A stretch of 64,000 nucleotides of DNA, taken from NCBI GenBank assembly GCA_051439375.1, contig JBFRWB010000239.1, positions 39,990-103,989 of the forward strand, in the 5' to 3' direction. Below, piece after piece: positions 16,396 through 25,516 of this stretch (position 1 is its first letter; the number at the start of each line of letters is the position of its first letter). The notes beneath the pieces were generated by a model. The model made no database searches and was not told the origin of the DNA. It was given only the letters and a program-made list of their open reading frames with translations. The translations under genes and the position numbers were made by a program. Source of the stretch: JBGTGT01 sp051439375. Lineage in GTDB: Bacteria > Cyanobacteriota > Cyanobacteriia > Cyanobacteriales > Microcystaceae.

Positions 16396-17145
16396 ATGAA
16401 GCGTTTAAACTTTATTATTTTGTGTCTCACCCTACTGATTTTATCCTTTTGGTTAGTCAGTTCTTCTTTTACTTACAAACCTATTGAAGCAAACGCTAAC
16501 GAATTCTATCAACTCAAAGCTTTACATAATCGTGATGGAATTGGCAAATTTTACTTAGGACGAGAAATTGCTAAAGTAATGGGACATCAAGAATTTCTTT
16601 GGTTAGAACGTCCCAGTCGAGAAAGCCAAGAACAACCGAATGCAGTGATTAAAGGACTAAATCTTCAGCCTACTGATACCGTAGCAGATTTAGGGGCAGG
16701 ATCAGGTTACTTTAGCTTCCGCATAGCAGAAAAAGTCCCACAGGGGAAAGTCTTTGCGGTAGATATTCAACCCGAAATGTTAGAGATTATTGATTTTTTA
16801 AGCCAAGAAAGGCCTAACTTACCTGTTATTCCCGTTTTAGGTACTGAAAAATCTCCTAACTTAGACAAAGAAACGGTTAACCTTGCATTAATGGTGGATG
16901 CTTATCATGAATTTGCTTACCCTAAAGAAATGATGGAATCTCTTGTCAAAGCTTTGAAACCAAAAGGTAGAGTTGTTTTAGTAGAATATCGGCGAGAAAA
17001 TCCCCTAATTCCCATAAAAGGAGTTCATAAGATGACGGAAAAACAAGTTAAGAAAGAGATGGAAGCAGTGGGGTTAAAATGGGTGAAAACAGAAGAATTT
17101 TTACCGCAACAACACTTTCTAGTGTTTGAGAAATCCATCGGATAG
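16396..17145 (+). CDS. Membrane-anchored or exported class I SAM methyltransferase
   Basis: A 249-residue methyltransferase. An N-terminal hydrophobic helix (residues 4-26) acts as signal or anchor. Motif I is VADLGAGSGYFSFRIAEKV near residue 95, followed by the acidic ribose-binding end of strand two in VFAVDIQPEML. Post-motif LALMVDAYHEFAYP and ALKPKGRVVLVEYR are typical of this cyanobacterial methyltransferase group. Having a SAM enzyme behind a signal-like helix is odd, because SAM is cytoplasmic; an anchor with the domain facing inward is the simplest reading. The substrate is unknown. Confidence 0.82.
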   Translation: MKRLNFIILCLTLLILSFWLVSSSFTYKPIEANANEFYQLKALHNRDGIGKFYLGREIAKVMGHQEFLWLERPSRESQEQPNAVIKGLNLQPTDTVADLGAGSGYFSFRIAEKVPQGKVFAVDIQPEMLEIIDFLSQERPNLPVIPVLGTEKSPNLDKETVNLALMVDAYHEFAYPKEMMESLVKALKPKGRVVLVEYRRENPLIPIKGVHKMTEKQVKKEMEAVGLKWVKTEEFLPQQHFLVFEKSIG

Positions 17146-17200
17146 TAGCATAAGCTTCTAATTTCTAGTTTGTGATCAACAAGATACTCATTCTACTGGT

Positions 17201-17222
17201 TCATAATTTATAATTTATAATC
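17201..17222. repeat. AT-rich heptamer repeat (ATAATTT)n before dnaB
   Basis: About three units of ATAATTT/ATAATCT lie immediately before the dnaB start codon. They leave no recognisable Shine-Dalgarno sequence. Confidence 0.55.
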
Positions 17223-17225
17223 TAT

Positions 17226-18575
17226 ATGGTTCAATCAGATTTTAACTTTTCAATCAATAGTCTTCCTCCCCAAAATATTGAAGCAGAAGAATCAATTCTA
17301 GGGGGACTTTTACAAGATACCGAAGCAATGGCCAGAGTCGTTGATCTAATTACAATTGATGCTTTTTATGTTCCTGCTCACCGTCAAATTTATGACGCAG
17401 CTTTACAACTTCATTCTCAAGGCCAACCTACAGATTTCATTACGGTAACCAGTTGGTTAAAAGATCATCATCTCTTAGATGAAATTGGGGGAATGGCTAA
17501 GATTACCCAACTCATTGATCATACCGTTTCTGCGGTTAATATTGATCGCTACGCTACTTTAGTGATGGACAAATATATTCGTCGTCAACTAATTAAAGCA
17601 GGTCATGAAATTGTCGAAATTGGTCATGATACCACCCAAGAAATGGAAACCGTATTAGATGAAGCCGAACAAAAAGTATTCCGTCTAAGCCAAAAACGAC
17701 CCCAAGAAGGGTTAATTCCCATTTCTGATACCATTGTTCAAACATTTAGTGAATTAGAGCAGCTTTATCAAAAAACAGCCAGTCCGGGGTTAGAAACCGA
17801 TTTCTATGATATTGATGCAATGACAGGTGGATTGCAGCGTTCAGATTTAATCATTATTGCTGGACGGCCATCCATGGGAAAAACAGCGTTTGGTTTAGGG
17901 TTAGGATTAAGTATTGCTCGGAAACATAAACTTCCCGTTGCTATTTTTAGTTTAGAAATGTCCAAAGAACAATTGGTTTTAAGACTCCTTGCAAGTGAAG
18001 CAGAAATTGATAGTAACCGTCTCCGTACCGGCCATTTTTCTCAGAATGAATTAGAACCTTTACAGATGGCCATGGCTGAACTTTCAACCTTACCCATTTT
18101 TATGGACGACATGGCTAATATCACGGTTATGCAAATTCGTTCTCAAGTGCGTCGTCTTCAGTCAGAAAATAAAGGAAATATGGGATTAGTGTTAATTGAT
18201 TATTTACAATTAATGGAAGGAGGAGGAGATAACCGAGTTCAAGAATTGTCAAAAATAACCCGTGCTTTAAAAGGGTTAGCAAGAGAAATCAATGCACCTG
18301 TTATTGCCTTATCTCAATTAAGTCGTGCGGTAGAATCTCGTAATAATAAACGTCCTATGATGTCAGATTTACGAGAAAGTGGTTCAATTGAACAAGATGC
18401 AGATTTAATTATGATGTTATATCGGGATGAATACTATAACCCTGATACTCATGACCGAGGAATTGCAGAAATTAACCTCGTTAAACATCGTAATGGACCC
18501 ACAGGAATCAGACAGTTACTCTTTCGACCGGAATTTACTAAATTTTATAATATGCAACGTAGTAATATTGATTAA
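17226..18575 (+). CDS. dnaB: Replicative DNA helicase DnaB
   Basis: The 449-residue product is full length for the hexameric fork helicase. The N-terminal domain starts at LPPQNIEAEESILGGLLQD. The RecA-like motor shows Walker A at IIAGRPSMGKTAFGLG near residue 216, Walker B at GLVLIDYLQLM near residue 320, and the downstream motif SDLRESGSIEQDADLIMMLYR. Many cyanobacterial dnaB genes carry inteins at or near the Walker A and later motifs; this copy is uninterrupted. No other replication genes are adjacent. Confidence 0.98.
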   Translation: MVQSDFNFSINSLPPQNIEAEESILGGLLQDTEAMARVVDLITIDAFYVPAHRQIYDAALQLHSQGQPTDFITVTSWLKDHHLLDEIGGMAKITQLIDHTVSAVNIDRYATLVMDKYIRRQLIKAGHEIVEIGHDTTQEMETVLDEAEQKVFRLSQKRPQEGLIPISDTIVQTFSELEQLYQKTASPGLETDFYDIDAMTGGLQRSDLIIIAGRPSMGKTAFGLGLGLSIARKHKLPVAIFSLEMSKEQLVLRLLASEAEIDSNRLRTGHFSQNELEPLQMAMAELSTLPIFMDDMANITVMQIRSQVRRLQSENKGNMGLVLIDYLQLMEGGGDNRVQELSKITRALKGLAREINAPVIALSQLSRAVESRNNKRPMMSDLRESGSIEQDADLIMMLYRDEYYNPDTHDRGIAEINLVKHRNGPTGIRQLLFRPEFTKFYNMQRSNID

Positions 18576-18633
18576 ATTCCCCCACCGCAAAGGGATAGGG
18601 ATTTTTCAAAACTTATTAATTAGAAATAATGAC

Positions 18634-19230
18634 TTAAATTCCTCCATATCTTTCTTCTAACCACGGGTCACCTCGGCGATGGTAACCATTTCTTTCCCAA
18701 AATCCACCTTCCTCATGATCTAAAAATTCCAACCCATTAATCCATTTTGCACTTTTCCACGCATAAAGATGGGGAACAATAGAACGCATCGGTCCCCCAT
18801 GGTCAGCAGGAATGGGTTCTCCTTCTAATTCAATGGCAAAAAAGTTATCTTCGTGGCAAAATTCTTCTAAAGTTAAATTTGTTGTGTATCCCCCATAACA
18901 ATGCTGCATGATATGGGTTGCAGTGGGTTCAATGTCAAGCTGTGCAAAAAAATCAGAGACTTTAATTCCTGTCCATGTGACATCTAACTTTGACCAACGA
19001 GTGACACAGTGGAAATCCTTGGTAAATTGATGGTGCGGTAAAGCCGTAAAATCCGACCATGTGAAGCTTTTTGGCGTAACTAACCCCCAGACACGAAATT
19101 CCCATTGTTCGGTATCAATTTGAGGCGTATCACCGTAGGTTAGCACAGGAAAGCCTTTTGCTAGATGTTGACCGGGGGGAACGCGATCGCTGAGTTCTGG
19201 GTCAGGTTTTTGAAAAAATTTGCCTAACAT
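18634..19230 (-). CDS. Sulfite-oxidase-like molybdopterin oxidoreductase
   Basis: A 198-residue protein of the sulfite oxidase/YedY catalytic-domain family. Typical stretches are DFHCVTRWSKLDVTWTGIKV near residue 75, containing the cysteine expected to ligate molybdenum, and ADHGGPMRSIVPHLYAWKSAKWI near residue 140, a cofactor-binding segment. There is no twin-arginine signal, so it is probably cytoplasmic, unlike E. coli MsrP. No haem-membrane partner (MsrQ) is adjacent. The natural substrate is unknown. Confidence 0.88.
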   Translation of the reverse strand: MLGKFFQKPDPELSDRVPPGQHLAKGFPVLTYGDTPQIDTEQWEFRVWGLVTPKSFTWSDFTALPHHQFTKDFHCVTRWSKLDVTWTGIKVSDFFAQLDIEPTATHIMQHCYGGYTTNLTLEEFCHEDNFFAIELEGEPIPADHGGPMRSIVPHLYAWKSAKWINGLEFLDHEEGGFWERNGYHRRGDPWLEERYGGI

Positions 19231-19280
19231 ATTGCTGTAAGGTTATCTTCTCCTGAAATTATACAGTTTTTTTCTTGAAA

Positions 19281-20354
19281 CTAAACAGTATCACTTTCAT
19301 CATAAATTTCACCGACTAACTCTTCTAAAATATCTTCAAGGGTTACTAAACCGACCGTTCCCCCATACTCATCAGCAACAATAGCCATGTGAATGCGTTT
19401 TTGCAGCATCTCTTTAAGCAGATTACTAACTCGTTGGGTTTCGGGAACATAAAGCGGCTCATCCATTGCTTCTGTAACCAACAGATGAACTCGATCTGCT
19501 TTGGGGTGGGATTTTAAGGCTCTTAAAGCTTGTTTAAGATGCACAATTCCTACGATTTGGTCTTTGGACTCTTCTTGAATTGGAATGCGAGAATAGCCGG
19601 TTTCTAAACATAAATCAACTAATTTTTGTAAGCTGGCTTCATGGGAAATGGTTTGCATTTCTATTCGCGGTTTGATGACATCCTTGGCCATCAATTTATC
19701 TAACATTAAAGCTTTATTTAACAATTGATGGCGAGCAAGGTCTAACTTTCCTTTCCCTCCTAATAATTCAATCATTAATTGTAAATCTAGCAACGATTCC
19801 CCAGAAGATAGATTTTTGTGTCCTTTTCCTTGTACCAGTTTAATGGTTTTCTGCGTAATCTTTTCAAAGATGTAAATAATTCCTAATCCGTCTAAGATGC
19901 GAGACAAGCCATACACTGGCCAAATAGCAATGCGAAACATCGCTTTTGTGTTGGTAATCGCAAGAGTTTTCGGGGTGATTTCTCCAACAATCAAAATAAT
20001 AACAGTGACAACAGCCGTGGCTACCCCTAATCCCGCATTTCCTAGCCAAATAGCAAATAAATTACTGGTCAAAATTGCGCCAAAGTTATTAACTAAATTA
20101 TTCCCTACAAGAAGGGTCGTAATAAATCGGCTACGATCTTCTAGAATAAGACGAAAAATCCCTTTGCGATCGCCTTCTTGTTTAATTAGCCCACGCAGTT
20201 TAAAGTTATCAAAAGCGGTTAAAGCCGTTTCTGAGGCGGAAAAAAAAGCTGAGAGTAGCAACATCAACAGAATGACTAGCCCATCTAGCCATAGGTGTCC
20301 CAGTAAGGGACGAGATTCAATAGACGCAAGGAGTAAGCTGACTATAATTGACAA
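19281..20354 (-). CDS. CNNM/HlyC-CorC-type membrane protein (DUF21 plus CBS pair)
   Basis: A 357-residue membrane protein. The N-terminal DUF21 domain has about four hydrophobic segments and the family motif FFSASETALTAF near residue 40, then LLVGNNLVNNFGAIL. A CBS pair follows (about residues 215-350) with LMAKDVIKPRIEMQTI and IVADEYGGTVGLVTLEDILEELVGEI. The protein stops right after the CBS pair and lacks the C-terminal CorC_HlyC domain of longer relatives. Members are linked to magnesium or other cation transport; the ion here is not known. Confidence 0.9.
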   Translation of the reverse strand: MSIIVSLLLASIESRPLLGHLWLDGLVILLMLLLSAFFSASETALTAFDNFKLRGLIKQEGDRKGIFRLILEDRSRFITTLLVGNNLVNNFGAILTSNLFAIWLGNAGLGVATAVVTVIILIVGEITPKTLAITNTKAMFRIAIWPVYGLSRILDGLGIIYIFEKITQKTIKLVQGKGHKNLSSGESLLDLQLMIELLGGKGKLDLARHQLLNKALMLDKLMAKDVIKPRIEMQTISHEASLQKLVDLCLETGYSRIPIQEESKDQIVGIVHLKQALRALKSHPKADRVHLLVTEAMDEPLYVPETQRVSNLLKEMLQKRIHMAIVADEYGGTVGLVTLEDILEELVGEIYDESDTV

Positions 20355-20469
20355 AGTTATGCTGACAATTTAAGAAGCAATAGGTGAATGTTACCCCAAT
20401 CACTAATAAAACTTACTGGGTGCATCGTTTTGTTACCAGCAATTGAAGCAAATAGAGAAACTGGGGTTA

Positions 20470-20607
20470 TTAGATAGCGTAGGCTGAGTTTAAAGCCCAA
20501 ACCAACAACCCAATAATACTACCTAGTATGAGGATGGCAGAAAGAGCAACAATTTTAGGCTTATCTGCCCCATCGAATTTCATGATGCCACGGTTGAGGT
20601 CTGACAT
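20470..20607 (-). CDS. Small single-span membrane protein, 45 residues
   Basis: A short frame reads MSDLNRGIMKFDGADKP, then a membrane helix (about residues 19-38: IVALSAILILGSIIGLLVWA) and ends NSAYAI. AAAGGA stands 11 bases before the ATG. The charged N-terminus plus one helix resembles the small subunits of cyanobacterial photosynthetic or NDH complexes, but I do not recognise which. It stands alone, reading the same way as the CNNM gene downstream and pilC upstream, separated from pilC by a terminator. Confidence 0.7.
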   Translation of the reverse strand: MSDLNRGIMKFDGADKPKIVALSAILILGSIIGLLVWALNSAYAI

Positions 20608-20732
20608 AATAATTTAGTTCCTTTGTCCTGAAGTAATAGACCAAATAAACACTTATTCTGATTATAGGTTAGCGAAAAAATGAGAAGTAGAATATATTGA
20701 ACTTTTTAATCATGATCTGATGCTGAAGTCAC

Positions 20733-20774
20733 AAAAAAAATGGGGGAAGGCCAGATGAGTCGGCCACTTCCCCT
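20733..20774 (-). terminator. Rho-independent terminator after pilC
   Basis: On the minus strand a GC-rich stem, GGGGAAGTGGCC against GGCCTTCCCC with one bulge and a loop of about nine bases, is followed by A and eight T. It lies about 35 bases after the pilC stop and ends the pilus operon. Confidence 0.88.
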
Positions 20775-20809
20775 TTTCTACGCCTTTAAGAAATTCTTTT
20801 GTGAAGAAA

Positions 20810-22024
20810 TTAAGCCAGTTGATCGAAGATAGAGAACATAGGCAAATACATAGATAACAGAATAACCGCAACCATGCCCGCAATTCCTACCATCATTAAA
20901 GGTTCAATGACACTGGTAAGGGCTTTAATGGCTTGTTCTACTTCATCTTCATAGAAATCAGCAACTTTCATCATCATTGAGTCTAATTCCCCTGTTTCTT
21001 CACCAATACTCATCATTTGAATCGCTAAGGCAGGAAAACAATTAGCTTTTTGTAGGGCTAAACTCATCATCCCCCCTTCTTGAATCTCCATTTTTGCCCC
21101 ATGAACGGCATTAGCAATTACCTTGTTACCGACAGTGTTGCAAACAATTTCTAAGGCTGCCATAATGGGTACACCTGAACGAGTTAATGTACCAAAGACT
21201 CTACAAAAACGAGCCACTGCGGATTTTTCATTCAAGTCTCCAAATAGAGGCAGTTTTAACATCAGGGCATCAATTTGCAATCTTCCTGTTGTCGTTTTGT
21301 AATATTGCTTAATGGCAAATACAGTTCCCATAACAATCCCAATCGGGATTAAGATTAGAGGGCTACGGATTATAGCACTAATATTCAGCATAGTTTGGGT
21401 TAACCAAGGCAATGTTGCCCCTAAATCTTGGAAAATCTTCGCAAAAATGGGAATTAAGAAGATGGTCATGGCGAAGAAAACCACAATAGCTAGAATACCA
21501 ACCGTAACAGGATAGGCCATTGCCGATTTGATTTGGTTCTGCAAACGTGCCATATCTTCTAGAAGTTTAGCGAGGCGGTTTAAGACTTCATCAAGAACCC
21601 CCCCTGTTTCACCGGCTTCCACCATATTGACGTAGAGATCATCAAAACAATCGGGATGTTTACCTAGGGCTTCGGATAAGCTAACCCCTTGTTGAACTTC
21701 AGCACTAATGGCTGCTAGGGCTTTTTTCAGTTTTGGGTTGGAAGCTTGATCGCCCAACACTCCTAAGCAACGGACAATGGCGACACCCGCGTTGATCATA
21801 ACGGAAAATTGACGAGAGAAGACAGCTTTATCTTTCACTGTCACCTTACTCATCATCGACTCTAAACCAGAGAGGTCAATATCCATCCCCGATTTACTGA
21901 TTTTTCCGACCATCAGATACTGGCCTTTGAGCATGGTGCGGGCTTGTTCGGTAGAAGTGGCTTCTACTTTCGCTTTGGTTACGTTCCCGTCTTTATCTTT
22001 GACTTTAGCAACAAATGTAGGCAT
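20810..22024 (-). CDS. pilC: Type IV pilus inner-membrane platform protein PilC
   Basis: A 404-residue member of the type II secretion F/PilC family, the membrane platform on which the PilB and PilT motors act. Two tandem GspF domains are visible: one near residues 65-190 (FSRQFSVMINAGVAIVRCL, GGVLDEVLNRLAKLLE) and one near 268-390 (FCRVFGTLTRSGVPIMAAL, ETGELDSMMMKVADFYEDEV). Membrane helices lie near 170-190, 220-240 and 375-395. It is the last gene of pilB-pilT-pilC and is followed by a strong terminator. A heptamer-rich spacer separates it from pilT. Confidence 0.97.
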   Translation of the reverse strand: MPTFVAKVKDKDGNVTKAKVEATSTEQARTMLKGQYLMVGKISKSGMDIDLSGLESMMSKVTVKDKAVFSRQFSVMINAGVAIVRCLGVLGDQASNPKLKKALAAISAEVQQGVSLSEALGKHPDCFDDLYVNMVEAGETGGVLDEVLNRLAKLLEDMARLQNQIKSAMAYPVTVGILAIVVFFAMTIFLIPIFAKIFQDLGATLPWLTQTMLNISAIIRSPLILIPIGIVMGTVFAIKQYYKTTTGRLQIDALMLKLPLFGDLNEKSAVARFCRVFGTLTRSGVPIMAALEIVCNTVGNKVIANAVHGAKMEIQEGGMMSLALQKANCFPALAIQMMSIGEETGELDSMMMKVADFYEDEVEQAIKALTSVIEPLMMVGIAGMVAVILLSMYLPMFSIFDQLA

Positions 22025-22035
22025 GACTGTAAGTA

Positions 22036-22094
22036 GGTTTCAGGTTTTATATTTCGAGTTGTAGGTTTTAGGTTGTATGTTTTAGGTTTTAGGT
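22036..22094. repeat. TTTTAGG-type heptamer array between pilT and pilC
   Basis: The pilT-pilC spacer is built mostly from the unit AGGTTTT and variants (AGGTTTC, AGGTTGT). The same unit, more perfect, fills the pilB-pilT spacer. Confidence 0.75.
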
Positions 22095-22120
22095 ACTTAA
22101 ATCTCGCACTTCATACCTTG

Positions 22121-23242
22121 TTAAACTCTGGCTTTCGCCCGACCGTTTTTGGTGATACCTCCAGCCCCATTAACCAAACGTTGTAATTCATCAGGTTTAC
22201 CGCTTTTCCCAATGGCTTCTTCAAAGGCCACACTTCCCGATACAACTAAGTTGGCTAACGCCTGTTCCATGGTTTGCATCCCTAATTTCATTCCTGTTTG
22301 AATCGCAGAATAAACATGGGTTGCTTTTCCTTCCCGAATTAGGTTAGCGATCGCAGGAGTCACAATCATAATTTCTTGCGCCATACACCGCCCAAATTCA
22401 CCGGGTTTGGGATTTTTCTTTTTCACTAAGTTTTGGGCAAATACGGCTAACAAAGAGTTAGAAATCATCGTCCGAATTTGCGCTTGTTGGTTAGCAGGAA
22501 AAACATCAATCATCCGATCAACCGTCCCTGCTGCTGAACTGGTGTGTAATGTTCCTAGGACTAAGTGACCCGTTTCTGCTGCAGAAATCGCTAAGGAAAT
22601 GGTGTCTAAATCCCGCATTTCCCCTACAAGGATAATGTCTGGATCTTCACGTAAGGCTGCTTTTAATGCGTTACCGAAACTTTTAGTATCTTCCCCTTTT
22701 TGACGTTGATGAAAGAGACTTTTGATATTGGGAAAAACATATTCTATTGGATCTTCAACGGTTAAGATATGTTCAGCACGAGTACGATTAATTAAGTCTA
22801 AAATAGCAGCCAAGGTAGTGGTTTTTCCTGACCCTGTTTGTCCTGTGACTAAAATCATCCCTCTGGGACGTTCCGCCATTTCTCTGATGATATTAGGTAA
22901 TCCTAATTGGTCAAAGTTGGGAATTTTTGAGGATAATGCCCGAAGACAAGCCGCATAACAACCCCGTTCTTTATAAACATTCACCCGAAAACGAGCCAGT
23001 CCTTTGACCCCATAAGAACAGTCTAATTCCCAGTTTTGTTCAAGTTCCTTGCGTTGGGTATTATTGAGCATACTGTAAATCAGTTTTTGGCACTCTTGAG
23101 GGGAAAGAACTTCTTCATCAATCGGGGTCAATTTCCCACTAATACGGAAGTAAATGGGCGCACCTGCCTGAATGTGCATATCAGACCCCCCCATTTCTAC
23201 GAGTTGTTCCATTAGGTCTTCGATCATTACATCTAGTGGCAT
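22121..23242 (-). CDS. pilT: Type IV pilus retraction ATPase PilT
   Basis: A 373-residue hexameric ATPase that drives pilus retraction and twitching motility or phototaxis. Walker A is MILVTGQTGSGKTTTLAA near residue 130, the Asp box and Walker B follow at HILTVEDPIEYVF and ALREDPDIILVGEMRDLDTI, and the His box is GHLVLGTLHTSSA. The AIRAGRE-like motif of classic PilT is replaced by ANLIREGKATHVYSAIQTG near residue 300. It lies between pilB and pilC in one operon. Confidence 0.97.
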   Translation of the reverse strand: MPLDVMIEDLMEQLVEMGGSDMHIQAGAPIYFRISGKLTPIDEEVLSPQECQKLIYSMLNNTQRKELEQNWELDCSYGVKGLARFRVNVYKERGCYAACLRALSSKIPNFDQLGLPNIIREMAERPRGMILVTGQTGSGKTTTLAAILDLINRTRAEHILTVEDPIEYVFPNIKSLFHQRQKGEDTKSFGNALKAALREDPDIILVGEMRDLDTISLAISAAETGHLVLGTLHTSSAAGTVDRMIDVFPANQQAQIRTMISNSLLAVFAQNLVKKKNPKPGEFGRCMAQEIMIVTPAIANLIREGKATHVYSAIQTGMKLGMQTMEQALANLVVSGSVAFEEAIGKSGKPDELQRLVNGAGGITKNGRAKARV

Positions 23243-23260
23243 TGTTTGAGTCTCCTTGTC

Positions 23261-23298
23261 AGGTTTTAGGTTTTAGGTTTTAGGTTTTAGGTTTCAGG
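23261..23298. repeat. Tandem heptamer (AGGTTTT)5 between pilB and pilT
   Basis: Five consecutive AGGTTTT units (the last AGGTTTC) plus AGG lie in the spacer between pilB and pilT. The tract sits about 20 bases before the pilT start and could be length-variable through replication slippage. Confidence 0.88.
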
Positions 23299-23331
23299 AG
23301 ATGTAAATCAGAAATTTGTCTCCTGCCTTCT

Positions 23332-25371
23332 CTATTGAAATCTTGGTGTCATACAGTATGGGCAATCAACCCAATCTTGTTGCAATTCTGCGCCACAAGT
23401 AGCACAGGTTAAACAACTCTTGCGTTTGGCTTTTAATTCGGCTTCTAAGCCCGTATCGGTAAAGGTAACCCGTTCCACTTCTTCTAGGGTTGTATGGCCT
23501 TCTTGGACGAGATTGAGGCTATAAGCCAGTAAAGTGACCATTCCTTCCTCAACAGCAGCCTCTTTAATGTCATCTGTCGTAGCACCTTCGTTAATCAGTT
23601 TTTGTACTCTTTCGGTGTTTCTCAAAACCTCATAGACACCGACCCGTCCTTTGTAACCACTACCGCCACATTTGGGACAAAGGCTACCATGTTGACTGGC
23701 TTCGGAAATTTGCTCTTGGGTTAATGTTTTGGCACGATAGATAGTAATTGGCTCATCTCCTGATGCAGAGAGTCCAAAACGGGCTAATTCTTCTTTCGTT
23801 GGCTGATAGGGTTCACGACACTCTGTACAGACTCGTCGCATCAGTCGTTGCGCTAGTACCCCTAATAAAGCACCCGACACCATAAAGGGTTCAATCCCCA
23901 TTTCATCCAAACGAGCGATCGCACCAGCAGCATCATTGGTGTGAAGGGTAGTTAAGACTAAGTGACCCGTTAAAGCAGCTTCAATGGCGGTTTTTGCCGT
24001 TTCTTTGTCTCTTGTTTCCCCTACCAGTATCACATCTGGATCTTGCCGCATAAATGCTCGCAAAATCGAGCTAAAATCCATGCCTTTTTCCCGAATGACT
24101 TGGACTTGGGTGATACCGGGTAGAGAATATTCAATGGGATCCTCAGCAGTACTGATATTCACCCCCGGATTATTACGTTCAGCGAGAACAGAATACAAAC
24201 TGGTGGATTTCCCTGAACCTGTAGGTCCTGTGACTAAAAATAAACCAAAAGGACGGGCGGCCAAGTCACGAACAATTTGTAGGGTTTCATCACTGGAAAT
24301 CAAGAAATCTAAGCCTAATTGGGTGGCTGAGTTATCTAAAATCCGCAAACAGACCTTTTCTCCATAACGACTGGGGAGGGTATTAACCCGAAAATCCACT
24401 TTCCTCCCTTCGTAAATCCGGCGAATTTTACCGTCTTGGGGAGATCTTCGCTCGGCAATATCCAAATCTGCCATAATTTTAAAGCGAGCAACTACGGCTG
24501 GAATTACTTGCTTGGGAAGGGGATCAAAGGCTTGGTGTAATACGCCATCTTTCCGAAAGCGAACTCGTAACCCTAATTCTTGGGGTTCAATGTGAATATC
24601 AGATGTTCCTTCTTGGAGAGCTTTAGCAAGGATTTTATCAACTAATTTGATAACGGGAGCTTTATTGGAATCTCCACTATCGAGATCATCTCCATTCTCC
24701 TCACTTTCCTCTTGCAAATTGCCATCTAATGTCCCCAGAATATCGGTGAGATCCCCTAGTTTTTGCAGTTGTTGTTCCTTATCAAGTCGTTCTTGTTCGG
24801 CACTAATTTCTTCCTTTAATTCATCATATTTTTCTAGGAGGGCTTCATAATCGTCAATGGTAATTACCATACGACGTAGATCATACCCTTTTGCCCTTAA
24901 TAAGCGATTGAGGTCATCTTGTGCCTCTAAATCATCAGGATTGACCATTGCAACCAGAATAGCTGGCGGATCTCCCGGTTGTTTTGACAGGGGAACGGCT
25001 TTATGACGACGACATAGATCCAATGGAATCAGTTCATGAATTAAATCTGCCATTTCTCGATTCCCAACTGGTCGAATTTCGGGATCGAGAGAGTCCACGC
25101 CATAGAGTATTTTAAGCTCAAATAAATGGTTTTTCTTATATTCTCGGATTAAATCGGGAGGAAGCTGTCGCCCAGTAATCTGAACTAACACGTCCGTTAG
25201 GGGACGGCCAGATTTACGGGTTTCTACTAAAGCCTGCTGCATCTGATCGGGTGCAGCATAACCCGACCTGATTAATTTGTTGCCAAAGGGCGAAAATAGG
25301 TTAACTCTCTGTAGAGCTTTTGTTTTTACCGCTTTTTTCTTAAATGAAGACGTAGAAGTCGTAGAAGTCAT
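23332..25371 (-). CDS. pilB: Type IV pilus assembly ATPase PilB
   Basis: A 679-residue extension ATPase of the GspE/PulE family, which powers pilus assembly and in cyanobacteria also supports DNA uptake. The N-terminal GspE_N domain lies at about residues 25-170. The motor has Walker A FLVTGPTGSGKSTSLYS near residue 385, DPIEYSLPGITQVQV, Walker B RQDPDVILVGETRDKETA and GHLVLTTLHTNDAAG. A zinc-binding tetracysteine spans CTEC to CPKCGGSGYKGR. The C-terminus carries a second zinc ribbon (CATCGAELQQDWVDCPYC), less usual in PilB. It is the first gene of pilB-pilT-pilC. Confidence 0.97.
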   Translation of the reverse strand: MTSTTSTSSFKKKAVKTKALQRVNLFSPFGNKLIRSGYAAPDQMQQALVETRKSGRPLTDVLVQITGRQLPPDLIREYKKNHLFELKILYGVDSLDPEIRPVGNREMADLIHELIPLDLCRRHKAVPLSKQPGDPPAILVAMVNPDDLEAQDDLNRLLRAKGYDLRRMVITIDDYEALLEKYDELKEEISAEQERLDKEQQLQKLGDLTDILGTLDGNLQEESEENGDDLDSGDSNKAPVIKLVDKILAKALQEGTSDIHIEPQELGLRVRFRKDGVLHQAFDPLPKQVIPAVVARFKIMADLDIAERRSPQDGKIRRIYEGRKVDFRVNTLPSRYGEKVCLRILDNSATQLGLDFLISSDETLQIVRDLAARPFGLFLVTGPTGSGKSTSLYSVLAERNNPGVNISTAEDPIEYSLPGITQVQVIREKGMDFSSILRAFMRQDPDVILVGETRDKETAKTAIEAALTGHLVLTTLHTNDAAGAIARLDEMGIEPFMVSGALLGVLAQRLMRRVCTECREPYQPTKEELARFGLSASGDEPITIYRAKTLTQEQISEASQHGSLCPKCGGSGYKGRVGVYEVLRNTERVQKLINEGATTDDIKEAAVEEGMVTLLAYSLNLVQEGHTTLEEVERVTFTDTGLEAELKAKRKSCLTCATCGAELQQDWVDCPYCMTPRFQ

Positions 25372-25516
25372 AGGACAATCTCTGTTAATCCTTACATTTC
25401 ACAGTGTTCCCATAATTGTTTGGAAAATTAAGCTTCTACCAAAAAAAGCAGTGATTTAACTTAAAGAGGAAGAGTTTAGGTAATTAATTTAGTTCTAAGG
25501 TATTAATAAACACGTT

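Noticed and set aside
17226..18575. Intein in dnaB
   Set aside because: The helicase motifs run without interruption and the length is normal, so no intein is present in this copy.
23261..23298. CRISPR array
   Set aside because: The units are only seven bases and adjoin without unique spacers, so this is a simple tandem repeat.
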